From Jimgerdemannia flammicorona (Eukaryota; Mucoromycota; Endogonomycetes; Endogonales; Endogonaceae), in contig RBNI01000181.1 in the NCBI GenBank assembly GCA_003990745.1, positions 1 to 38,453 of the forward strand: a DNA stretch of 38,453 nucleotides, in the 5' to 3' direction. A program made the position numbers and the translations under genes. This document shows, piece after piece, positions 30,676 through 38,453 of the stretch; the stretch's first letter is position 1, and every line of letters begins with the position of its first letter. The notes below the pieces were generated by a model, which searched no databases, was not told the DNA's origin, and saw only the letters and a list, made by a program, of their open reading frames with translations.

Positions 30676-32176
30676 TATAAGAGGGTTGCTTTTTAGGGTA
30701 ACTATTATGTAGTTCTGAAAGAGTTTTCTGGAAGTTCTGAATATTCTGGAAGACCGTTTTCTTAAGGTCAAGATCAATTTCATATAGAGTATGTCCTCTA
30801 TGCTTATTGATTTCAAGATTGGATTGATATCTCAACCAAAGTTCTTTTTCAGACTAGTTCTGGATGTTCAGGATTTTCCGTATTTCAGGAAGTTCAAGAA
30901 ACTAAGATCAGCTTAGTTGAATTGGTATATCGTTGCAGACAATACCCAATTAGGAAATTTCATGATGGGGTTAGGAGTGAGACCTAACAGGGAGCAGATT
31001 TACTTAAGAGTGATTTGTGGGTTATTAAATAGGTTTATTTGCTATTCATGATATTGCTATACTAGAAGTAGTTGTGTGAAGGGATATTGTGGGGAAGTGT
31101 TCAGGAGTATTCTTGTGTATTCAAGTCTGTTCAAGTCTGAGATTCTGAGGTCTGGGGGAGGGGGTATTTATACTAGTGAGGGGCTATCTGGACTATGCTA
31201 AATATGGATGTAGTACTTAGTACCTTGCTGAGTCAGAATGCAGCCACATAGTATAAGTATAATCTGATATGTCAAGAGATTGTCTGACTGCTGAGTCAGT
31301 TCACAGTCACATCATACAAGGCTAATCTAACTATACTATGACTGCTAAGCTATCAATAGATTTAGACACTGTCTGGTTAGTCTTTAATGATATCACTATT
31401 GATGACATCATCACTGGCAAAGTCTGAGCAGTTTTCTAACTTCTGATGTCATTAGTTTCAAAGGTGTTATTACTTCTGTCTCTTGCAAAATTATGACTGT
31501 TCTTGGTGGCAGTGGTTGTACAAGAATAACAGGTCTTGGTTCTCTTTTTTTTTGGCCTGCTGGCACATTTGTGAGAACTGGCCATCCTTGTCTAGGGCAA
31601 GGGCTCCCAATATCATGGCTGGGGTTTGAACCTCTCGGAAATGATATTTTCTGTAATCTAAGGCAATTTCTAGTAGTAATATCTGTCACATGAATAGCTT
31701 GAGATTGGTTTCGACAATGTTGGCTTTCTTGAGTTCAGATGAAGCATCTGTCACTCTCCAACAGAGGTGACACAGATGGAGTGAACAGAGTTGTTGAAAT
31801 GCATTTTACTTCTGCTAAGTAATGAGGTCTTATATAGTCACAGTATATCTTGGTCTTGAGTTGATAAGTGTGGTTCATGAACCTTTTGATGGATGAGATA
31901 GAGTTCTTCTTATCTTGGTTTGATTTTGGTACTTTCAGTTTCCTTTTGTAATAGTACCATATACCAAACTAATTATAGAGATTCAGAGTTGGTCTTATAG
32001 TTGTAGTACTTCTTCTGGTATTCTTGTATCTTAATAGTAGGTTCTCGTATTTACTGGTGTATTTTGTGTAACCAGATGATCTCTTCAGTAACTTGTTTTG
32101 TAGTCTTGCATGTGGTTTCTAAATTAGTTCTGAGGATGATATGCAATTTTGGTGGCTTAGAGGTTGTGCACTTACA
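30676..32176 (-). repeat. G4 3' LTR (type B, 1501 bp)
   Basis: Starts TATAAGAGGG, ends GTGCACTTACA. The first 740 bp match the type A LTRs. The section from about 31415 to 32100 is unrelated to type A and includes a T9 run and a relatively G+C-rich stretch (31490-31640). The last 70 bp match again. TATTTATA at 31165-31172 is the minus-strand TATA box. Confidence 0.92.
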
Positions 32177-32350
32177 ACTCTCCCCTTCTTAGCTTTCGAC
32201 ATTCTCATCAGGGCCTTCTAATTTGTTCTAGTGTTGTTGTACCATTTGGATGGTTCTTGTGGCTGTGTTTGTTGAGAATTTGTTCAACTTTGTATTCTTC
32301 TTGATCATTAATAATGACAGGTGCAGGTGGTTCTGTGGTTTAGTTTAGAA
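32177..32350 (-). pseudogene. G4 polypurine tract and chromodomain stub
   Basis: Polypurine tract next to the LTR, then fused pieces of the G2 regions 15181-15254 and 15722-15826. They leave only the start of the chromodomain (IINDQEEYKVEQILNKH-like) joined to the segment before RT. The second junction lies at about 32352. Confidence 0.8.
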
Positions 32351-33115
32351 ATGTGTCTCAGACTTTCTAGAGTAGGGGTCTGACACAGCTCTCAACTTTG
32401 GAGAAGTCTTCTTCAGAGTTCTCAGGTTCTCCTTTGGGTGGGCAGATGGAGATGACAAAGAGAGGGCATTTCTTAGCTAATTTCTTGAGCTATAGCTTGT
32501 TGATGTGGGTGATCTTTAGTCCAGGGTCACTAGAACTGAGTGGGTTCTTTTCACCTTGCAATTTGAAGTTGTGGTGTCCTTTCTTGATGGTCAGAGAATG
32601 GTTTACCCAATCAATCATAGGGTTTTCTTATTTTAACCATGGAGTCCCAAGGATGATTTCATTGTCAGGAAGTGGTATGATTTGGAGGGTAACATATACT
32701 CAGTAGTCACCAATTCAGAAGAATAGGTTGTGGACTTCCTTGCTAATGACATACGAGATTCCATCAGCTGTGGCAACTGCTTGAGTTTGTTGTACTGGGG
32801 AGGTGAAGACCTTGAGTCTGTTTGCTGTTTCTTCATTGATGAAGTTGCCTGAGGCACCACAGTCTATCATAATCTTGACAGGTGCTTGGTTGACAAAAGC
32901 TTGAAGTGTAAGTAGTTTGTCTGATCCAATAGTGGTAATTTCAGTTGTTTGAGCTTTTCTTCTGTTAGTTCTTCTTTGAGCCAGTTCATTGATACAAGAG
33001 AAGCAATCATTGATCATTCGGGAAGAGTACATTCCAATGCTATGAGGACATTGGCCACTTGGTACATATCTGTCTTCGATTTTCTTATAGAATTGTTCTT
33101 CTTTGTTCATGGTAG
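32351..33115 (-). pseudogene. pol: G4 protease and CPH finger
   Basis: Protease with APVKIMIDCGASGNFINEET: the catalytic DSG reads DCG, a change that would likely reduce or abolish activity. The flap region is QAVATADGISYVISKEV. Upstream (33000-33062) is the intact finger CPHSIGMYSSRMINDCFSC. The frame is open from 33110 to 32715. Downstream it runs into the deletion junction, just ahead of where RT would start. Confidence 0.85.
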
Positions 33116-33119
33116 GTTG

Positions 33120-33560
33120 GGCTGGGGCCTTATTTGATAAGTCAAATCCTTTGGATCCTTGGATGGTAGGCAGTAGTTCAGGGACTTCTTGACTGTCAGG
33201 GTTGACTCAATTTTTTTGAATAGGATCTGGGCAATGCAGAAATCAATGGGAATCTTGAATGATGTCTAACTATAGTTTCGGATGAGGACAATAATTTCAC
33301 CTGTGTAATCTTTGTCAATGACTTCTCCTTCTACTGAGAGTCCTTTCAATATTAGGCTGCTGTGACAGCATATTCTTCTAACATATCCTTTGGAGATTTG
33401 GATACTGATTCCTGTATAGACTTGCTTGACTTCTCAGTTAGAAACTGTAGCTTCTTCAGCTGCATACAGGTCATATCTAGCTGCTTTTTGACTTCCTTTG
33501 GTTGGGTTCTTGGCAGTTTGCCTTAACTTGACAAAGTCTAGTGTTCTGGTAGTTAGGTTA
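33120..33560 (-). pseudogene. G4 dUTPase
   Basis: Second copy of the family-G dUTPase. Motif 1 reads AARYDLYAAEEA (Gly to Arg), motif 2 CHSSLILKGLSV, motif 3 EVIDKDYTGEIIVLI with the Asp and Tyr kept, motif 4 FCIAQILFKK. A one-base deletion near 33190 relative to G2 shifts the frame before motif 5, which is also altered. Two stops are present. HSS in motif 2 is shared with G2, so it may be a family trait rather than decay. Confidence 0.88.
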
Positions 33561-35545
33561 TTGAGGTGGTGCAGAGTAGTAACAGTTGTTCATATTGCTG
33601 TTTGGGGTTTTCAGTTAGGGCAGGTACTGGCCATGTGTCCTATCTTTCAGCAATAGAAGCATGCTCTGCTTCTTTGAAGTTCATTCCTTTCTCCTTCAGT
33701 GAGTTTCTTGAAGATACTCAGCTGAGTGGGTTCATGATTTCTAGGTGTCCATGAGGTAGATGTGGAGGGAGCTCAGGGTGCTTTATGCTTGGGTTCTTCT
33801 TTCTTAGTCCAAGTCTTTTCCTTATTGTTGAATTGTCTTCAGGGCAGAATTGGTCCAGCTATTAGGATTCACTTGACCATAGTCTTGATTCTTGCCAGGC
33901 ACCATTGTTGGTGATCACAACCAACTAGGCAGCCTTGTTCTCAGATTTTTCTAGTAAGCCATTCAGACAGAGCATTGAATAAATGGTCTGCTCTTATATC
34001 ATTTCATGCTTTGTCATTGGTAATATATCCTAGGCCAATAGTGTTCAGGAGTGACTCAAGTTTTGTACAGAAAGTTTTGAATTCTTCCTTGCTATATATA
34101 TCAAATTTGAGATTGTGGAGTTTTACTTGAGATTCAGCAATCATGGTTTTACTGCAGTATTAGGCAATTATGAGTTATTTGAGTCCAGGGGCTGCAGGAT
34201 GGGCTCCATATTCTGGGACATTGTTTGCTGCATTCTGAGTAACTACTGCAGGTTGGGTGTCCTATGTGAGAGGTTTTTCAGAAAGAGTTTACCACCATTC
34301 TTCAGCAGGTCCTCAGAAGAATATAACAACTTGGTGGACATAGGCTGTAGTTGTAGCAAAGAGTTGTTCCAGAGTGTGGTCTTGATTGTTTATCAGAAGG
34401 CAGTCAGCAACTTGCTCATTGGTTCATTGATTGGCTTCAAAGTTAGTGTCAACTATACTAATAAAGCTTTAGACTTCTTGTGCAGTACCATTGAAGGTAG
34501 ATAGGCTCAGATTTTTGGTAGGTCAGGTCTGTTTGGCTAAGGCAGTGATGGTTGCTGCCATTATTGCTACCTGGACTATAAGATCAAGGATCTGTTGGTT
34601 TGCTATGTTGTTTACTGGAGGCAGTTGGACTGTTGGTAGTGGTGTTACTGATACTACTTGAGGTACTGGTGCAGAGTGTGGTGGGGTTCTTTAGATCTAT
34701 ATAAGTTGCTGGAGTAGTAGTTGTGGGTCTGGAGTAAGGGCTTGATAAATAGCTGTCTATTACTATGTAGGTGTATTCTGTTCTGATGGAGGTGTGTCTC
34801 CTTCGGTGGTGTATCTGGGATTGAATTCACTAAAATACTCCTCCTCCTCTTCAGTTTGGTCTCTGTGTAGTTGGGTTTACTCAGTATTGAAGTAGATAGA
34901 ATCAGTTGTATATTAGATTTCGGATGGACTTAATTCAAGGTCAAGTTCAGATTTGGTATTGGTCTCAGATTCAGGTAGAGCTGTAGTAGGGCCTACTTTG
35001 GGTTTAGGGTCAGGTAGTTGATGAAGGGTTTCTCTTACTTCTTCTTTAAGAATATGGCAGGCCTTGCTATTCTGGAATTGGTAGTATAATGTGGTCTTGG
35101 TCCTAGTATGGTGAAAATTGGTGGAGTTGAGCTACTTGGCTACAGAGGCTTGGGCTTCATGAGGGACTAAGGCTAGAAAGACTGCTGATGGTTGTTCTAG
35201 ATTGCTCGGATTTGTGGAGCTGACAAAACTCTTGTTGAGAAGAGTAAAGAAGGCTTCAATAAGACCTTCTTCATCTTGACTTGCTGGATGTAGTGCAAGA
35301 AGTTTAGTGAATAGGGTTTTGCCTATTTGCTGATTTAACTGGAGTATTTCTTTCTTCAAATGAAGTTTGTCCCACTTGTTGCAGGTGTGAAGGTCAAATT
35401 GTCCTTGTATGTCAGGTTCAATTCTCTCCAGATTGTCAGATAGTTCAAGATAAATTCTAGTTCAGAGGTTGGACTTTATACCAACTTGTAGGAATTCTCT
35501 GAGAGGTTTGTAGTAGAGTGAGGAAGTATCTTAAAGTGGAATTGG
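33561..35545 (-). pseudogene. gag: G4 gag with intact CCHC knuckle residues
   Basis: N-terminal EILQLNQQIGKTLFTKLLAL and GLIEAFFTLLNKSFVSSTNP (35132-35359), the gag core (NGTAQEV, about 34480) and a knuckle with all four ligands, CFYC then KIGHMASTC (33620-33680), although a TGA follows the second Cys. Many stops between. Similar in layout to G2. Confidence 0.8.
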
Positions 35546-35559
35546 ATTGTAAATCAAGT

Positions 35560-37061
35560 TATAAGAGGGTTGCTTTTTAGGGTAACTGTTACATAGTTCT
35601 GGAAGAGTTTTCTGAAAGTTCTGGATATTCTGGAAGACTATTTTCTTAAGGTCAAGATCAATTTCATATAGAGTACATCCTCTATGCTTATTGATTTCAA
35701 GATTGGGTTGACATCTCAACCAAAGTCCTTTTTTAGACTAGTTCTGGATATTCAGGATTTTCTGTATTTTAGGAAGTTTAAGAAACTAAGACCAGCTTAG
35801 TTGAATTGGTATATCGCTGCAGACAATATCCAATTAGGAAATTTCATAATGGGGTTAGGAGTGGGACCTAATGGGGAGTGGATTTACTTAAGAGTGGTTT
35901 GTGGGTTATTAAATAGGTTTATTCACTATTCATGATATTGCTATACTAGGAGTAGTTGTATAAAGGGATATTGTGGAGAAGTATTTAGGAGTATTCTTGT
36001 GTGTTCAAGTCTATTCAAGTTTGAGATTCTGAGGTCTGGGAGAGGGGGTATTTATACTAGTAAGGGGCTATCTGGACTATGCTAAATATGGATGTAGCAC
36101 TTAGTGCCTTGCTGAGTTGGAATACAGTCACATAGTATAAGTGTGATCTGACATATCAAGAGATCATCTGACTGCTGAGTTAGTTCACAGTTATATCATA
36201 TAAGGCTAATCTAACTATACTATGACTGCTAAGCTATCTATAGATTTAGACACTATCTGGTTAGTCTTTGATGACATCACTATTGATGACATCATTACTG
36301 GCAAAGTCTGAGCAGTTTTCTGACTTCTGATGTCATCAGTTTCAAAGGTGTCATCACTTCTGTCTCTTGCAAAATTATGACTGTTCTTGGTGGCAGTGGT
36401 TGTACAAGAATAACAGGTCTTAGTTCTCTTTTTTTTTGGCCTGCTGGCACATTTACAAGGACTGGCCATCCTTGTCCAGGGCAAGGGCTCCCAATGTCAT
36501 GGCTGGGGGTTCAAACCTCTCAGAAATGATATTTTCTGTAATCCGAGGTAATTTCTAGTAATAATATCTATCATGTAGATGACTTAAGATTGGTTTTGAT
36601 GATGTCAGCTTTCTTGAGTTCAGATAAAGCATCCATCACTCTTCAATGGAGGTGACACAGATAGAGCAAACAGAGTTGTTCAAATGTATTTTGCTTCTGC
36701 TAAGTAATGAAGTCTTATATAGTCACAGTATATCTTGGTCTTGAGTTGATAAGTGCAGTTCATGAACCTTTTGATAGATGAGATAGAGTTCTTCTTGTCT
36801 TGATTTGATTTTGGTACTTTTGATTTTCTTTTGTAATAGTACCATATACTAAACTAGTTATAGAGGTTCAGAGTCAGTCTTATGGTTGTAGTACTTCTTC
36901 TGGTATTCTTGTGTCTTGGTGGTAGGTTCTCATATTTGCTGGCATATTTTGTATAATCAGATAATCTCTTCAGTAACTTGTTTTATAGTCTCTTATGTGG
37001 TTTCCAAATTGGTTCTGAGGATGACATATGATTTTGATGGCTTAGAGATTGTACACTTATA
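35560..37061 (-). repeat. G4 5' LTR (type B, 1502 bp)
   Basis: Matches 30676-32176 throughout, including the T9 run and the unique middle section. The gag-like frame in the LTR (EINKHRGCTLYEIDLDLKK, 35531-35719) crosses the LTR edge into the interior. The interior just inside the LTR lacks about 10 bp present in G2, so the primer site is probably damaged. Confidence 0.92.
36049..36056 (-). promoter_or_regulatory. TATA box of the G4 5' LTR
   Basis: TATAAATA on the minus strand, followed by CCCCCTC. The same element is at 31165-31172, 22162-22169 and 28312-28319 in the other LTRs, about 490 bp from the internal end of the LTR. Confidence 0.6.
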
Positions 37062-38152
37062 CTCTATACCTATTAATTTAGAAGATAATAATGTTATCTA
37101 TATTCAAAAAAAGAGAAATATAGAGATACATCTTTATAGAAATATCATCAAGCCTACTACTACTCTATGGGATATATTATATACTTCAGAGATAGGAAAG
37201 AATCTCTTCTCTATAGAAAAAATGATGTCCTATAGTAATAAAGAAATTCACATACATATGAAAGATACTACTATATATAATTCATATAATAATAAGCTAA
37301 TGACAGCTTTGAATTATGAAAATCTTTATATGATCAATAGTATGATAAATGGTATGAAAGCCTTTACTTATGCAACAACTATACCTGATATATCTAATAT
37401 ATAGTATCAATACTTAGGACATGTCAGTAAGATGAACCTCAAATGTATAATAAGAAGTAGCTTAGCAAAAGGATTGCCAGCATATATACATCTAGAAAAT
37501 AGCTTTTATAAAATATAAGTAGAAAATAAAGCTTCTAGGTAACTGTTTAAAAAATGATTAAAACATATCTTAGGGATTCTCAATCTCATCTATACTGATA
37601 TATATGGACCAATATATACTCTATTATACTCTGGCAAGAGATATTTTCTGACATTTATCAACAATTATATATACAAGGCATATGTATATTTCTTATCAAC
37701 AAAGAGCAAAGCCTTAGAGAAATTCAAAGAATTCAAAACAATTACTGAGAATAAGACAGAATATAGAATATATATTATATGCTCAGATAATAGTTGTGAA
37801 TATATCAATAATATATTTAGAGAATTCTTAAAAAAATACAATATAAGCTATTAAATAACAGCTTCTTATATATCTCAACAAAAGACATATAAGTGATTTA
37901 ACCATATAGCTATTAAAATAGTATAGATGATAACCAATACTACTAGTCTAGAATATTCCTATTGGGCTAAAACCATTAATATAGTAGTATATATCTGCAA
38001 TAGATATGTATCTTGATTACTAAGTAAGAAAGCTAGCAATATAAGAATAATGATCTTACTTCTGAAAAATTATAGAGCAGATCTAAGCTGAATATATCTC
38101 ATTTATATATATTCAGATGTAATGCATATGTTCTTAATAAAAACAATACTAT
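37062..38152 (+). pseudogene. pol: C1 copia protease end, GAG-pre-integrase and integrase
   Basis: Continues the copia frame: IPINLEDNNVIYIQKKRN, then LWDILYTSEIGKNLFSIEKM (protease to pre-integrase), then YLGHVSKMNLK with the LGH motif. The integrase core has LNLIYTDIYGPI (first Asp) and ICSDNSCEYINNIFREFL (second Asp). The Glu region (ITASYISQQKTYK and on) has lost the Glu. An apparent 162-codon frame from 36916 to 37404 is a chance fusion of LTR sequence with copia sequence. Copia sequence stops at 38152 because a family-G LTR begins. Confidence 0.8.
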
Positions 38153-38429
38153 TGTAAGTGCACAACCTCCAAGCCACTGAAATCACATGTCACCCTCCAA
38201 ACAAGCCACTGAAATTACACGTGACCTCTGAACAAATCTGGAAATCACCTGTATGATCATGAAGCTGAGTCAAACCAAAGTCACAGCACACAAAGCTGAG
38301 TCAATATGAAGTCATAGAATACAAGATTTATATAAATAGAATCTTACCAATCAGGACCAAATATATATATACCAAGTACTAAGATGCATCAAATGAAGAA
38401 CCAAAACAAACAACAACCACAACTTCTGA
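38153..38429 (+). repeat. Start of another family-G LTR, plus strand
   Basis: Begins TGTAAGTGCACAACCTCC and matches the type A LTR terminus, reversed relative to G2 and G4. It keeps many CA and CG sites that are TA or TG elsewhere, so it is the least mutated LTR in the window and probably a recent insertion into C1. It is cut off by the window end. Confidence 0.85.
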
Positions 38430-38453
38430 TTTTTTTTTTTTTTTTTTTTTTTT
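38430..38453. other. Terminal run of 24 T
   Basis: Homologous LTRs continue with ordinary sequence at this point (AACTTCTGAACATATAAAC), so the T run at the very end looks like an assembly or read-end artefact. Confidence 0.6.

Larger units (their letters stand above)
30676..37061 (-). mobile_element. G4: internally deleted family-G element, complete LTR to LTR
   Basis: 6386 bp with two LTRs (1501 and 1502 bp, type B), a 3383-bp interior and a perfect 5-bp target duplication. The interior equals that of G2 minus two deletions: about 0.47 kb (G2 15255-15722) and 2646 bp (G2 15827-18472). It keeps gag, knuckle, dUTPase, finger and protease remnants but no RT, RNase H or integrase. It is therefore a non-autonomous derivative that would need proteins from a relative to move. 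Confidence 0.93.

Noticed and set aside
31590..31640. Pol III A/B-box pair in the type B LTR (also 36460-36520)
   Set aside because: A B-like box GGTTTGAACC and a weak A box are only about 30 bp apart, and no cloverleaf forms. Probably chance.
36916..37060. N-terminal extension of the copia frame into the G4 LTR
   Set aside because: A fusion created by the insertion; the LTR part is noncoding in the other G4 LTR.
1..38453. Host protein genes, rRNA, CRISPR arrays
   Set aside because: Every longer coding signal belongs to LTR retrotransposons, apart from the unassigned remnant at 28799-29182. No spaced direct-repeat array or rRNA motif is seen.

Overview
The window is a graveyard of nested LTR retrotransposons. 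I found no host gene, tRNA, rRNA or CRISPR array. Chromodomain-bearing Ty3/gypsy elements, a Ty1/copia element and heavy C-to-T (G-to-A) decay together suggest a transposon-rich heterochromatic block of a filamentous fungus. That is inference: no host gene is present to fix the taxon.

Layout. (1) 1-448 and 11446 to about 14070 are the two halves of an old plus-strand Ty3/gypsy element (E0: RT, RNase H, integrase, then probably its 3' LTR). (2) 449-11445 is a nearly complete 11.0 kb Ty3/gypsy element (E1) inserted in the E0 RT gene, with two 1700-bp LTRs and a CTAT target duplication. Its order is gag, zinc knuckle, protease, a Cys/His-rich linker, a dUTPase, RT, RNase H, integrase and a separate acidic third ORF. 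(3) 14071-22534 is a minus-strand chromodomain Ty3/gypsy element (G2) with two truncated LTRs. It also carries a dUTPase, here between the zinc knuckle and the protease. (4) 22537-28803 is a truncated plus-strand member of the same family (G3), facing G2 and itself interrupted by a 2057-bp solo LTR of the family (24599-26655). (5) 29333-30675 and 37062-38152 are the halves of a decayed Ty1/copia element (C1), split by a 6.4 kb minus-strand family-G element (G4, 30676-37061, CTCTA duplication). G4 has lost RT, RNase H, integrase and most of the chromodomain but keeps remnants of gag, dUTPase and protease. (6) The window ends inside another, little-mutated family-G LTR (38153 on), followed by a run of 24 T.

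Main message. Two distinct Ty3/gypsy families each encode a dUTPase with all five motifs recognisable, at different places in the polyprotein (E1 between protease and RT; G between nucleocapsid and protease). Both also encode a small C-x-H...C-x2-C finger beside it. This suggests repeated capture, or domain shuffling, of a dUTPase module. Further points of interest are the G-family gag frame starting inside the LTR, two G LTR types with exchanged middle sections, and a deletion in G4 bounded by a 10-bp direct repeat.

Every coding frame is interrupted. The stops fit C-to-T changes (CAA/CAG/CGA, or TGG read on the other strand), mild in E1 and severe in G3, C1 and E0. E1 therefore looks young, and E0 and C1 old.
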